A stretch of DNA of 64,000 bases from Armatimonadota bacterium. GTDB taxonomy: Bacteria; Armatimonadota; Chthonomonadetes; Chthonomonadales; Chthonomonadaceae. Made by a program: the position numbers and the translations under genes. The number at the start of each line of letters is the position of its first letter. Positions within the stretch are counted from its first letter, which is position 1. This document shows positions 44,525 through 55,400 of this stretch, piece by piece. The notes under the pieces were generated by a model that was given only the letters and a program-made list of their open reading frames with translations, made no database searches and had not been told where the DNA came from. The stretch is taken from positions 248,001 through 312,000 of the forward strand of contig JAGWMJ010000003.1 of assembly GCA_028871815.1 (NCBI GenBank), written 5' to 3'.

Positions 44525-44995
44525 CTAAATGTGGCACGCAGCGCGGCCATGCTTTACCAGATACTGCTGGTGATACTCTTCAGCCGGATAGAATTCGCCC
44601 GCATCCTCCACGCTGGTGACAATCGGTCGACGTAGCGTACCGGAGTTGGCAAGGGCCTCCAGGCTGGTCAGCGCTTCGCGCCTCTGCTCGGCATCCTGAA
44701 CGAAGATCGCGGACCGGTATTGACTCCCGTGGTCCGGTCCCTGCCGATTAAGTTGCGTGGGGTCATGCGCCTGCCAGAATATCGCAAGCAGGCGACTGTA
44801 GGTTATCTCCGCTTCCACGTACTCAACCCGTACCGCTTCCGCATGGCCGGTGTTGCCCGAACAGACGTCGGGATATGTTGGATTAACGGTGTGACCACCC
44901 GTGTAACCGACGGTTGTGCGGATAACTCCAGGCACGGTCCGAAACGCCTCTTCCACACCCCAGAAGCAACCTGCCGCAAACGTGGCTATGGCCAT
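44525..44995 (-). CDS. msrA: Peptide methionine sulfoxide reductase A
   Basis: 156 residues. Repairs oxidised methionine (S-sulfoxide) using thioredoxin. It has the catalytic GCFWG motif near the N-terminus (Cys10 region of the chain) and the [54 protein letters not shown] and AEEYHQQYL blocks. The C-terminal cysteine for resolving is in RAACHI. Monocistronic; it converges with mscL and is divergent from the amidohydrolase pair. Confidence 0.95.
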   Translation of the reverse strand: MAIATFAAGCFWGVEEAFRTVPGVIRTTVGYTGGHTVNPTYPDVCSGNTGHAEAVRVEYVEAEITYSRLLAIFWQAHDPTQLNRQGPDHGSQYRSAIFVQDAEQRREALTSLEALANSGTLRRPIVTSVEDAGEFYPAEEYHQQYLVKHGRAACHI

Positions 44996-45296
44996 GGGAA
45001 GCTCCTCTCTTCCGGTCCGCTCTCAACGCTGCAGTTTACCACGCCGGGTGAGCGAGTGACAGTGTGCTAGTTGCACTCGTTATAATATAGATTCGGATTG
45101 TGTGGTACACTATTCACTACATCGGCTCCGGGCTGCCCATCGAGTGCTGCAACGACAGGGCAGCCCGGAGAAAACTTCCTGAAGCGGACCGTTGAATTTC
45201 CGGCAGGAAACCGTTGCATTCGCGGCCAATACCCCGGCTGTTCGCCTACCCACTCGGGCTTTGCCTGTTCACCCTGGTAGTCGCGGAGGTTCTGCA
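44996..45296. other. Intergenic region between divergent msrA and amidohydrolase-type genes
   Basis: 301 bases holding both promoters. A candidate plus-strand promoter (GTGACA, 19 bases, TATAAT) is at 45056-45086; see separate entry. A ribosome site GGAGG lies 7 bases before ATG 45297. Nothing else was identified. Confidence 0.5.
45056..45086 (+). promoter_or_regulatory. Candidate sigma-70-like promoter
   Basis: -35 GTGACA (45056-45061, 5 of 6 consensus bases), spacer of 19 bases, -10 TATAAT (45081-45086, perfect consensus). It is placed to transcribe the downstream amidohydrolase pair. Not verified. Confidence 0.45.
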
Positions 45297-46844
45297 ATGC
45301 GCCGACCCTGCATCTCTCTTCCGGTGTTGTTGACGCTGCTCTTCCCCGCCCTGGCGCACGCGCAGCTACCCGGCTTACCCAAGGTGTTTGCGATCGTTGG
45401 CGCACGGGTTGTGGTAGGTAACGGCCAGGTCTTGCCAGGCGCCACCGTGGTGATCCGCGATGGCGTTATAACCGCCGTCGGCGCCAACGTCCAGCCGCCG
45501 GCAGACGCGCGCATTACGCAAGGCGCGGGGCTGGTGGTCTATCCCGGATTCATCGACGCGCTCGACAACCCCACTCTGGACCTGCCCGCTGTAGCGGCTG
45601 ATCAGGGCGTGCCGGTGGATACCAGCGACACGCCGCCGGTTATGATGCGCGAGGCCGACCGTAAAGGCGTCCGAGCGGATGTACTGGCTACCCGGTTTCT
45701 AACGTACACTTCGCAGGAGCTGGCGGCGCTTCACAAGGATGGCTTTTGTACGGCGCTGGTAATGCCAACCGGCGGCATGATAAACGGCATCGGCGGCGTT
45801 GTAACGTTGAGCGGCGCCCCAACGCGTGATATTGTGGTGAATGGCGCGGCCGCGATGGGTTTTGGATTCGCCACAGGCGGCGGTCCGCGGTTTGGCGGGG
45901 GCGGCCCAGGACCGGCGGCTGGCGCACCGGCCGTACCGCCCTACCCCGGGACGCTGCTTGGCATATTTGCAACCATCCGCCAGACGCTGCTGGACAGCCA
46001 GTGGCTCAACAAGTGGGATGCCGTCTACCGGAAGTATGGCGGCCAGCGCCCACCGGATGATCCTGTGCTCGGGTTTCTTCACCTTGTGTTCAATGGCATG
46101 CCCGTAGTCTTCGAAGCGAATACTCGCAATGAGATCTACCGTGCCATCCACCTGGATGACGAGTTTAAGCTCAACACCGTTATCGGCGGGGGGCTGTACG
46201 CGTACCGATGGGCTGCAATGCTGGCTTCGAGGAAAATCCCCGTTGTGGTAGCGCTCAATTTCGGCGCCGAGCCTTATGCTCCGCCTATAGCGCGTACCGC
46301 TGGTCTGCCCCGCTTTGGCGGCCGCCGTTTTGGCGGGCCGCCAGGCACAAGCCGCCGGCCGGATGGCGTCGGCGGTCCCGGCATGACAGCAGCCACGGAT
46401 GCCAATCAGGATGTGCCGCTTGCAGCGCAGCGCGATGCCCAACGTCAGTGGCGTGCCCGGCGCGACAATGCGGCCGCGCTCGCCCGCGCCGGCGCCACAT
46501 TCGCCTTTACTGCGCGCGGCTTGCCGCCACAGACCGATTTCCTCACCCAACTGCGCAGTGCGGTTCAGAATGGGCTGCCGGCCGATGCAGCGCTTCGGGC
46601 GCTGACCATCGACGCGGCGCGCATTCTGCACATCCAGAAGCAGTTTGGTACCGTGGAGGTTGGCAAGCAGGCCTCGCTGACGGTGATGACAGGCGACTTT
46701 ACAAAGAGCGACTCCACGGTCAAGTACCTGTTCATCGATAACAAGCGGATCGAACCGGCGAAAGAGACCGCCGGTTCCGGCGCCCCTGCGGGGATAGGCG
46801 GCCGGGTTCGCCGTCCCACAAGTGAAGACGGTGACCAACGATGA
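45297..46844 (+). CDS. Secreted amidohydrolase-fold protein lacking metal-site histidines
   Basis: 515 residues with a signal peptide (SLPVLLTLLFPALAHAQLPG). It belongs to the imidazolonepropionase-like/amidohydrolase family: composite domain ..GARVVVGNGQVLPGATVVIRDGVITAVG, then VYPGFIDALDNP and a C-terminal DAARILHIQKQFGTVEVGKQASLTVMTGD. At the position where the family has DxHxH the chain reads DALDNP, so the first metal-ligand pair is absent, and no other HxH is obvious. It may be a non-catalytic partner of the next protein, whose start overlaps this stop by 4 bases. ATG 45297 has GGAGG 7 bases upstream. Confidence 0.82.
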   Translation: MRRPCISLPVLLTLLFPALAHAQLPGLPKVFAIVGARVVVGNGQVLPGATVVIRDGVITAVGANVQPPADARITQGAGLVVYPGFIDALDNPTLDLPAVAADQGVPVDTSDTPPVMMREADRKGVRADVLATRFLTYTSQELAALHKDGFCTALVMPTGGMINGIGGVVTLSGAPTRDIVVNGAAAMGFGFATGGGPRFGGGGPGPAAGAPAVPPYPGTLLGIFATIRQTLLDSQWLNKWDAVYRKYGGQRPPDDPVLGFLHLVFNGMPVVFEANTRNEIYRAIHLDDEFKLNTVIGGGLYAYRWAAMLASRKIPVVVALNFGAEPYAPPIARTAGLPRFGGRRFGGPPGTSRRPDGVGGPGMTAATDANQDVPLAAQRDAQRQWRARRDNAAALARAGATFAFTARGLPPQTDFLTQLRSAVQNGLPADAALRALTIDAARILHIQKQFGTVEVGKQASLTVMTGDFTKSDSTVKYLFIDNKRIEPAKETAGSGAPAGIGGRVRRPTSEDGDQR

Positions 46845-49567
46845 AATGGATCGCAAGCCCACTCTGCCTCCTCACCCTGGCGCCTGCTCTCACAGCGGCC
46901 GTGCTTGCTGCCGACGCGGTTGCTCAAAGGCCGGCACGGCCCGCGCAGAGCATGCCCGTTGAGCTGCCGGCCCAGCGGAAGCCAACCATCATCACCAACG
47001 GCAGCTGCTTCATTCGCGGCGGAACCGTGATGACCGTGTCGCACGGCGATATCAAAAACGGCGACATCCTGATCGAAGGCGGAAAGATCACGGAAGTTGG
47101 TCCAAACCTCACGCCGCCCGCTGGAATAACCGTGATTGATGCCGTTGGCAAGTTCATCACGCCAGGCATCGTTGATGCACACGAACATATCGCACTGGAT
47201 ACGATCAATGAGGGAACGGATGTAGTTACGCCGGAAGTGTCCGTGCGTGACGTCATCGATCCGTACAGTCTTTCTATCTACCGCGGTCTCAGCAGCGGCG
47301 TCACATCAACACTGCTGCTGCACGGGAGCGCCAATGCTATTGGCGGGCAGAGCGTGGTGGTAAAGATGAAGTTCGGCAAGCCTGCCGACGAACTGCCGGT
47401 GCCCGACGCCCCACGGATGGTGAAGTTTGCGCTCGGTGAAAACCCAACGCAGATGAACTTCGGCGGATTCCGCCAGGGGCCGCAACGCTATCCGCGCACA
47501 CGGATGGGAGTGGAATCGGTCTATCGCCGCGCATTCGCGGCAGCGAAGCAATACCAAAATGAGTGGGCTGCCTATAACGCCGCAGTGGCGGCACATCCCG
47601 AGCTCGTTCCACCACGGCGCGACCTGCGCCTGCAGGCGCTGTCCGATATTCTTGAGCGCAAGCTCTGGGTTCAGTGTCACTGCTACCGCGCCGACGAAAT
47701 ACTGATGCTGCTGCGACTCAGCAAGGAGTACGGGTTCAAGCTGGCAACGCTACACCACGCTCTGGAAGCATACAAAATCCTGCCCGAGATCAAGGCCTCC
47801 GGCGTTGGCGTCTCGACCTTCTCGCAAGACTGGGCCTACAAGGCTGAGGCGTACGATGCCATTCCGTACAATGCCGCAATGTGTATGGACGCGGGCATCG
47901 TAACCTCCGTAAACTCCGACAATACGCAGGGAAGCTACCACCTGAACGTTGAGGCGGCGCGCTGCATTCCGTATGGCCGCCTTAGCGAGCAGCAGGCGCT
48001 TAAGCTGATCACAATCAATGCCGCGATCCAGCTTGGCATCGACCATCGGACCGGCACGCTGGACGTTGGCAAAGACGGCGATGTCGTGATCTGGAGCGGC
48101 GACCCACTCTCGAACTTCTCGCGGTGCGAACTGACGATGATCGAGGGAGATGTCTACTTCCAGCGCCATGACGCATTTGGCTGCGATGCGACGGCAACCA
48201 TCAAGAACCACGCACGCATGGATCCGGTCGACCCACTAGCCCTGGCGCCACTGCGCAGCGGAGCCACATACGCAATTACTGGAGGAACGGTTCATACCAT
48301 GGCGGGGCCCGTAATCCCCAATGGAACCGTAGTGCTCCATGACGGGCGCATTCAAGCGGTTGGCGCTCACGTTTTGATTCCGCATGGCGCCATTCGTGTG
48401 GATGCGCGCGGCGAGCAGGTCTATCCCGGCCTGATAGACGCCGGCTCTCACATTGGCCTGACTGAGGTGGAATCGATCGCCTCAACGCAGGATGACTCCG
48501 AGATTGGCGCCTTTCAACCCGATATCACTGCCGCGACGGCCGTAAACGCTTCCAGCGCCATAATTCCGGTAACACGCGTCTCAGGAATCACGACGACGCA
48601 AACCGAGCCGGCCTCCGGCGGCGGATTCCGCGGCGGTGGCGCCGTGATAGGCGGCCAGGGTTCTCTCATCACCCTCGCCGGCTGGACGACGCAGCAGATG
48701 GACCTGAAGCAGCATCTGGCGCTTCACGTCAACTATCCGGCACCGATTTCCGCCGACCGTCTGGAGCAGTTGCGCCAGTTTCTGCCGCCAGCCCAGGTGG
48801 CACAGATGGAAAAGGCAGCCGGCGCTAATCAGGCGAAACTGAACGCGTTCTTTGAGAAGGCTCAGCAGTACGATGCAATGCGCAGCGCTGCCGGAAATCA
48901 GGTTCCGCTGGATGTGCGGCTGGAAGCGATGCGCCCGTACCTGCACGGCGCGCTGCCCGTGATCTTCCACGCGAACTCCGCGGCTGCGATCCGCGATGCG
49001 GTTACCTTCGCCGGCAAGTTCCACCTGAAACCGATTATCGCTGACGCAGCAGAGGCGTGGCGTGTGGCGCCGCTGCTTGCATCGAAGCACATACCGGTTC
49101 TCTATCAGGTTCCCATCAGCGATAGCCTGGGTAACGTGACATGGGAATCGTACGATCCGTACGATACGCCATACGCCTGCGTCGAAGTGCTGCACCGCGC
49201 CGGCGTGCAGGTAGCTTTTGAGAGCGAGGATGCCTCATCGGCGCGCAATCTGCCTGCGCAGGTTGGCATGCTTTGTGCCTTCGGCCTGCCACACAACGTC
49301 GCGATCGAGGGTCTTACAACCACAGCGGCCGAGATACTCGGTGTCGGCAACGAGATCGGCGCACTCAAGCCCGGAATGCGCGGCGACGTTATCGTCACAT
49401 CGGGCGACCCGATGAGCATAACCTCCGACGTCGATCGGCTGTTTATCGGAGGCAAGCCGGTGACGCTGCAAACCAGGCAGACGCGACTGTACGAGAAATA
49501 CTCCCGTCGGCTCGCCGAGATCCCGGGCGCCAGGCTGCCGGGTACGATAAGCGCGGCACGGCGCTAG
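46841..49567 (+). CDS. Secreted tandem amidohydrolase-fold protein
   Basis: 908 residues with a signal peptide. Domain 1 (about 45-480): NGSCFIRGGTVMTVSHG, GIVDAHEHIALDTINEG (HxH), ..LWVQCHCYRADEI, ALEAYKI and SVNSDNTQGSYHL; domain 2 (about 480-908): YAITGGTVHTMAGPVIPNGTVVLHDG, then GLIDAGSHIGLTEV, where the first metal histidine of HxH is replaced. The C-terminal parts of both domains carry the ..TLDVGKDGDVVIWSGDP and GALKPGMRGDVIVTSGDP strands. Periplasmic or extracellular hydrolysis of cyclic amides or dipeptide-like compounds is likely. It is translationally coupled to the upstream gene. Confidence 0.85.
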   Translation: MKWIASPLCLLTLAPALTAAVLAADAVAQRPARPAQSMPVELPAQRKPTIITNGSCFIRGGTVMTVSHGDIKNGDILIEGGKITEVGPNLTPPAGITVIDAVGKFITPGIVDAHEHIALDTINEGTDVVTPEVSVRDVIDPYSLSIYRGLSSGVTSTLLLHGSANAIGGQSVVVKMKFGKPADELPVPDAPRMVKFALGENPTQMNFGGFRQGPQRYPRTRMGVESVYRRAFAAAKQYQNEWAAYNAAVAAHPELVPPRRDLRLQALSDILERKLWVQCHCYRADEILMLLRLSKEYGFKLATLHHALEAYKILPEIKASGVGVSTFSQDWAYKAEAYDAIPYNAAMCMDAGIVTSVNSDNTQGSYHLNVEAARCIPYGRLSEQQALKLITINAAIQLGIDHRTGTLDVGKDGDVVIWSGDPLSNFSRCELTMIEGDVYFQRHDAFGCDATATIKNHARMDPVDPLALAPLRSGATYAITGGTVHTMAGPVIPNGTVVLHDGRIQAVGAHVLIPHGAIRVDARGEQVYPGLIDAGSHIGLTEVESIASTQDDSEIGAFQPDITAATAVNASSAIIPVTRVSGITTTQTEPASGGGFRGGGAVIGGQGSLITLAGWTTQQMDLKQHLALHVNYPAPISADRLEQLRQFLPPAQVAQMEKAAGANQAKLNAFFEKAQQYDAMRSAAGNQVPLDVRLEAMRPYLHGALPVIFHANSAAAIRDAVTFAGKFHLKPIIADAAEAWRVAPLLASKHIPVLYQVPISDSLGNVTWESYDPYDTPYACVEVLHRAGVQVAFESEDASSARNLPAQVGMLCAFGLPHNVAIEGLTTTAAEILGVGNEIGALKPGMRGDVIVTSGDPMSITSDVDRLFIGGKPVTLQTRQTRLYEKYSRRLAEIPGARLPGTISAARR

Positions 49568-49645
49568 AACCGCTCAACCCATCATCGTCTGAATCGCGCG
49601 AGCCGTAGCCGCAAACCGCCATGGGTATGGTAGTTTCGCAGCTGA

Positions 49646-51145
49646 ATGACCCTCGACAACGATAACCCTACTCCGGAAGCTTCGGAGGCAGCGGCAAACA
49701 GCGCCGACCGCATCCGGCCCAAACTCTCCGGCGTGGAACAGGATGCGGCTCATCCGGAGATCGAGCGGCTGGGCTGGTACGTGGAGCATACCGCTCTCCT
49801 AATCGCCACGGCCAAATGGGCCTTACTTGGTGGTCTGTCCGGCGTGCTCGTTGGCCTCTGTTCCCGGCTGTTTCTGGCGGTTATGTATGCGGGCATTCAC
49901 TATGGATCGGCGATCCACGCCGGTCCGATTCGCTCGTTCTGGCTGCTGCCCGCTGCCCTGCCTGTGTGCGTGGGAATCGGCCTCTGGTTTGCTCCCGGCG
50001 CCGGCGGCGACGGCACTGATCAGGTAATAACGGCCATTCACACACAGAGCGGCCGGATTCAGCCGCGGGTAACAGCTGCCAAGCTCCTCTCTACACTGAT
50101 CACCCTCGCTGCCGGCGGCTCCGTTGGTAAGGAGGGTCCGTGCGCGCAGATAGGCGCAACGGTTAACAGCCTTATCTCGGATGTTGTCCGGCTTACTGAC
50201 GATGACCGGCGCAGGCTCGTCATCTGCGGTATCGGAGCCGGCTTCGCCGCGGTGTTTGGGACACCCGTGTCCGGTGCTATCTTTGGCATCGAGGTTCTCT
50301 ATCTCGGCCGAATCGAGTATCCGGTTATCTTTCCGTGCCTGGTCGCATCTATCGTCGCTCAGCTGGTGTGCGGCACACCAGCGCCAACGGTCAATGCTGC
50401 CACGTTCGGAGCTATTAGTGCACCAAAGGCGTTCCTGCTCGTGCTGGTGTTCGGCGCGATTGTGGGACTGCTTGCGGTTTTCCTGATCGAATTCACAAAG
50501 TGGCTGCAGCGGCGCCTCCACCTTATCCGGGGTCGGCGACCGTTCATCACGGCGGCGTGCGGTGGGGCGCTGCTCGCAGTCTTTTTCCAGCTTGTCGGAC
50601 CGGCGTATTCGGGCCTGGGCGTGCCGGTAATCAACCAGGCGCTGGAAGGCATATTCCATCTCGCGCTGCTGGCTTGCATTATCAAGTGCGTCGCAACCGC
50701 GCTCACCTTTGAAAGCGGTGGCAGTGGCGGAATAGTCACTCCGTTGTTCTTTATCGGAAGCACCGCAGGAGCGGCATTCGCAATTCGACTTGGACTACCG
50801 GTGCGCGCATTCGCCGCCTGCGGCTTTGTCGCCATGGTGGCTGCGGCGGCTAACACGCCAGTTGCAGCAGCGATCATGGCGATAGAGCTCGTTCACGGTC
50901 GTGTCGGTGTCTATGCCGCCCTCTGCGCATGCACCGCCTACCTTATTGTGGGTCACCGGAGCATCCATGCCAGCCAGATGCTGGGCGTGTCGAAAGCCGG
51001 CGGACTCGATATGCGCCAGGATGTCCCATTCGGCGACGTTTCACCGCGTTCGGCCAGCCTTCGGGCCGGGTCCCTGGCGTCCAGGATACTGCGCCAGCGG
51101 AAGCCGGCCAAACCTGCGCCACGAGACGACGACCAAACTGTTTGA
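49646..51145 (+). CDS. ClC-type chloride channel/transporter
   Basis: 499 residues with about 10-12 membrane helices. The ClC signature segments appear in order: GGSVGKEGPCAQIGA, GFAAVFGTPVSGAIFGIEVL and SGGSGGIVTPLFFIGSTAGAAF. It exchanges chloride for protons or conducts chloride across the inner membrane. A charged C-terminal tail follows. It begins 79 bases after the amidohydrolase gene, possibly in its own unit. Confidence 0.93.
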   Translation: MTLDNDNPTPEASEAAANSADRIRPKLSGVEQDAAHPEIERLGWYVEHTALLIATAKWALLGGLSGVLVGLCSRLFLAVMYAGIHYGSAIHAGPIRSFWLLPAALPVCVGIGLWFAPGAGGDGTDQVITAIHTQSGRIQPRVTAAKLLSTLITLAAGGSVGKEGPCAQIGATVNSLISDVVRLTDDDRRRLVICGIGAGFAAVFGTPVSGAIFGIEVLYLGRIEYPVIFPCLVASIVAQLVCGTPAPTVNAATFGAISAPKAFLLVLVFGAIVGLLAVFLIEFTKWLQRRLHLIRGRRPFITAACGGALLAVFFQLVGPAYSGLGVPVINQALEGIFHLALLACIIKCVATALTFESGGSGGIVTPLFFIGSTAGAAFAIRLGLPVRAFAACGFVAMVAAAANTPVAAAIMAIELVHGRVGVYAALCACTAYLIVGHRSIHASQMLGVSKAGGLDMRQDVPFGDVSPRSASLRAGSLASRILRQRKPAKPAPRDDDQTV

Positions 51146-51210
51146 TGGCTGCTCACCGAGGCGATTTACAGGTTCCCGCGCGTCCCGACAGGTTTCACTT
51201 GATACGCTTG

Positions 51211-51960
51211 TTACTCTGAACAGCGGGCGGCAACGAACAACGTCACGTCATCGCTCGTGCGCGCTGCCACACGTTCCGACCGCAGCCATTGTGCCAGCTG
51301 CGGTGAAAAGTCAGACGGGTTCCGAGTTACCGCATCCAGAATGGGACGGAAGAACCCCGCATGCGGAGTGTGCTGCCTTCGGTCTACCGCCATATCGTAC
51401 AGGCCGTCGGTGAGAAGCGCCCAGCCGTTGATGACTGCGGTCACAGCACCGACGGCCACGTGGTCCATCGCGTCGCTGTCGGTAATGAAAGCCGTTACGT
51501 TAATGTACTCCCCGTTTACAGGCTCGGAGAGTGTCTCAAGCACGCCGCTTTCGTGCTCCACCACGCAACAACCGTCTCCTACGTGATTTACGAACAAGCC
51601 TTCCGGACCAGCCGCAGCCACCAGCAGCGTGCAAGCGTACGCAGATTCGGGCTCACCAGACGATAGAGCCTCAGCCAGCAGCCGGTCGCGTGCGGTATGC
51701 ATCGCGCTGCTAACGGCCTCGGCAGGGTTCGGGGAGCTTCCCGCAAGCTGGATGCTCACCGTTTCAAGTGCAGTTTCACAGGCCAGTTCGGCGCCTAACG
51801 CGGAGCGTGTGGCGGAGCCTGCGCCGTCGGCCACCGCGGCCACAAGGTACGGCTCAACAAACGCCCAGTCGCACCAGTCCTGGCACATTGTGGCTGCTTC
51901 AACGTGCACCGATCCGGCGACAGAGCAGCCGGCCACCCTCCAACAGTTTCGCCGCGTCAA
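51211..51960 (-). CDS. PP2C-like protein phosphatase
   Basis: 249 residues. A metal-dependent Ser/Thr phosphatase of the PP2C_2 type (no regulatory domain): AAVADGAGSATRSALGAELACETA (metal-binding aspartate in ADGAG), LFVNHVGDGCCVVE (second aspartate), ALLTDGLYDMA (third), and SDDVTLFVAARC (fourth). It probably dephosphorylates a protein partner of a Ser/Thr kinase not found here. The start could be internal: MCQDWCDWAF at 51888. Confidence 0.88.
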   Translation of the reverse strand: MTRRNCWRVAGCSVAGSVHVEAATMCQDWCDWAFVEPYLVAAVADGAGSATRSALGAELACETALETVSIQLAGSSPNPAEAVSSAMHTARDRLLAEALSSGEPESAYACTLLVAAAGPEGLFVNHVGDGCCVVEHESGVLETLSEPVNGEYINVTAFITDSDAMDHVAVGAVTAVINGWALLTDGLYDMAVDRRQHTPHAGFFRPILDAVTRNPSDFSPQLAQWLRSERVAARTSDDVTLFVAARCSE

Positions 51961-52027
51961 AGTACGCTACACGCCGTCGAGATACGAGGGCCAATCCATG
52001 GCGCTCGGTGCGGTGAACTGCGCGGGA

Positions 52028-52333
52028 TTACGGGTTGATAGAGGTCTCGGGCCGCTTTTTGTCGGCGTTCGGTTCCACACCCGGGAAGTTGCCACTCTTG
52101 CCCGCGCCCGTCCCATCGCCGGTCAGCACCGAATCGGTACCCGTTCCTTTTCCTTTGTTCGGTGTTTCGGGCCGTTCACCTACGTCATAGCCGCCGCCCC
52201 CGGTGTTACTGCCCTTGATATATGCAGGTCCTGGCTCCGGCCCCGGCGCCGAGTAACCATCGCAGCCTACGATGGCCGAAACCATTACGGGAAGAGCAAA
52301 TGCAAACACGATCAGGCGGAATCGATGGCGCAT
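52028..52333 (-). CDS. Small lipoprotein, Gly/Pro-rich
   Basis: 101 residues from ATG 52333, with GGGAG 7 bases upstream. The N-terminus (LIVFAFALPVMVSAIVGC) is a lipoprotein signal peptide with a lipobox VSAIVGC. The mature part is disordered: EPGPAYIKGSNTGGGGYDVGERPETPNKGKGTGTD and a final DKKRPETSINP. It is divergent from the cyclase-type regulator, whose start lies at 52491. Unknown function. Confidence 0.7.
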   Translation of the reverse strand: MRHRFRLIVFAFALPVMVSAIVGCDGYSAPGPEPGPAYIKGSNTGGGGYDVGERPETPNKGKGTGTDSVLTGDGTGAGKSGNFPGVEPNADKKRPETSINP

Positions 52334-52490
52334 CCAGGGCTCCCTGCGACCGGTACGGATACCAACAATTATACCTCCACACCGGTTGTTTGCGGCCACA
52401 TTCACGCCTGCCCAGGTGGAGGCGTTCTGCTTACCACCGGCGTCCGCGTCGGGTACGATAACGCGAATTGATCTGCCCTCGCGTCCCACT

Positions 52491-55400
52491 ATGAACGGCC
52501 TGCCCACCGGAAGGATCACCTTCCTGTTAACCGACATCGTGAACAGCACGCCACTGTGGGATACCCACAGCGAAGCGATGCGTATCGCGCTCCAGCGCCA
52601 CGATGCCATCGGTCAGTTTCAGATCACGCGGCATGGTGGACATTTGGTCAAGGCCCGCGGCGAAGGCGATAGCCTGTTCTGTGTGTTTGAGCGGGCAGAC
52701 GATGCTGTTGCCGCATCGCTGGCGCTGCAGCGGCGCATGGTCCACGAGGACTGGAATATCGAAACGGCGCCGAATGTATGTGACCGTTTGAATATCCGCG
52801 TTCGCGTAGCGCTGAACACCGGCGAAGCGGACCACCGTGACGGTGACTATTTCGGTGGAGCTGTAAACCGGTGCGCGCGAATTCGGGCGCTGGCGCATGG
52901 CGGGCAGATACTGCTCTCTGCCGAAACCGTGGAGGCCTTGACGGAGCCGCTGCCGGAGGGAGCCCGGCTCCGTGATGTCGGCAGGCTAAGGCTGCGCGGC
53001 TTGAGCCGACCCGAGCGAATCTATCTGCTGACACATCCCGAACTGCCGGCCGATATGCTTCCGATTCGGCTCGACTCCGACTATCCGAATAACCTGCCGC
53101 GCCAGCTTACCACGTTCGTCGGGCGCGAAGATGACATCAGCGCGGTGAAGGACCGGCTGCTCTCGAGCCCCATGGTCACGCTGGTTGGTCCCGGTGGCAG
53201 CGGCAAGTCACGCCTCGCCCTCGAAGTCGCGGAGGACCTGCTGGCGGAATACACCGACGGCGTATGGCTGGCTGAACTCGCCACCACCACCGATGCGATG
53301 ATGGTGGCTCATCATGTGGCAGGCGTGCTGAACGTACGCGAGGAACCGGGGCGAACGGTCGAGCGTTCTATAGCGGACCACCTGCGAGATCGCCGGGTGC
53401 TGCTGCTGCTCGACAATTGCGAGCATCTCATCGCGGCGACGGCTCAGCTTGCTCACAACCTGCTGCAGGCGTGCCCGAGGCTGCATATTCTGGCGACCAG
53501 TCGCGAGGCGCTCGGTATACCCGGTGAAAACGTCTACACAGTCCGGTCGCTCTCGTTTCCGGCATCCGGTCAGCCAACCCACTCGTTGATCCACGCACCA
53601 ATAACGGCGAGCCCTCCAACAACGGCGCGACATATCGAGAAGTTTGAGTCGGTGAGGCTGTTTGTGGACCGCGCTGCCGTTGCGTTCCCCGGCTTTCGTC
53701 TCGCCGACGATAACGCACCGTCAATCGCACAGATTTGCCGCACGTTGGATGGGATTCCGCTAGCGATTGAGCTGGCTGCGGCGCGCGTAAAGTCGATATC
53801 CACCGAGGATATCGCCACGCGTCTGAACGACCGGTTCCGACTGTTGACCGGCGGTGCGCGCACCGCCCTGCCGCGACAGCAGACGCTCAGGGCGCTGATC
53901 GACTGGAGCTACGACCTGCTCACGCCGGAAGAACGCGAGATGTTCCACCGGTTGTCGGTTTTTTTGGGTGGATTCAGCCTGAAGGCGGCCGAGGAAGTAA
54001 CGGCAGATCGGGACGAATCGGGCCGCGTCCGCGATGGGCGCCGCGCAAGCGCTGGTGGCGAACGCTATAGTACCCGGATGATGCTGCAGGCGCTGGACGT
54101 TGTGGACTTGCTGGGTCGACTGGTAGATCGCTCGCTGCTGGTGTGCGAAGACGATCACGACCAGGTGCGGTATCGCATGATGGAAACGCTACGACACTAT
54201 GCCCGCGAAAAGGCGGTTGCGTGCGGCATTCTGCCGATACTGCAGCGGCGCCACCTGGATTACTACGTCGGCCTGTCTGAGGAGGCTGAGAAGCGGCTGC
54301 GTGGCACGGAACAGGCTGCGTGGCTGGAGCGGTTGGAGACCGAGCACGACAATATCCGCGCTGCTCTGAACTGGGCATTGAGTGCCGGGGCCGATCCTCA
54401 AGCCGGCCTACGAATCGCGGCGAACGTCTGGTGGTTCTGGCACGTTCGCGGCCACTTTACCGAGGGGCGGGAATGGCTGCATGCGGCACTCGAGGAGGCG
54501 CCGGAGCGGACGGCTCTCCGCGGACGCGCTCTGAACAGTGCATCGGTCCTTGCTCGTAATCAGGGTGACTACGATTCTGCTCAGCGGCTGGCGAGCCAGA
54601 GCCTCGAGATCAAGCGGGCAATGGGCGACCGTCAGGGCATAGCATCATCACTGAACAGTTTGGCCACTCTGGCGCTCTCGCGCAGTGACTACGATGCCGC
54701 GCGCCCATGGTATGAGGAGAGCCTGGACATCGAGCGCAGCCTGGGCAATCGTCAGGGAGTAACTGCTTGTCTTATCGGCCTTGCAAACATTGCCGTTGAG
54801 CAGGGCGACACGGCACAAGCAAGGCGACTTTATCAGGAGAGCCTGAACATCAAGCAGGAGTTCGGTGATCGCAGGGGCATCGCGGCGTCGCTCGTCGGCC
54901 TTGCCAAGGTGGCCACACTGGAAGGAGACTGGGATGAGGCGCATCGCCTCTGCAACGAGAGTCTGGATCTTAGACGCGTTCTCGGCGACCAGCGCGGAAT
55001 CGCGCACTCTCTCCAACATCTTGGCGAGATCGCCATGGCGACCGGACGATGGGCGGCCGCAGCAGACCTCCTCGACGAAAGCCTCGCGCTGCGTGTGGTG
55101 CTCGGCGACAAGCAAGGTGTTGCCACTGCCCGCCGCTTGCAGGGGCACGTAGCCCTTGAAACTCGCGACCTGCCGCTGGCGCTTGACGCCGCGAGCGAAG
55201 CGCTTGTTATTTCACGCAAGCTGGAGGCGCGGCGCCCGATCGCAGCCGCGTTATGTCTCTATGCCTGCATCGCGAGCTACGTCGGCGCATTCGAGTCGGC
55301 GGTGCGCCTTCTGGCTGCCGGGAATCGCCTGCGAGCGGAGGTTGGGTCACCGGCGAACAGGACAGAGGCGGAACTCTACAGCGTGGTTACCACGCGTGCC

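Noticed and set aside
52272-52490. N-terminal extension of the cyclase-type regulator
   Set aside because: It overlaps the divergent lipoprotein gene, lacks protein character and precedes the natural domain start at 52491.
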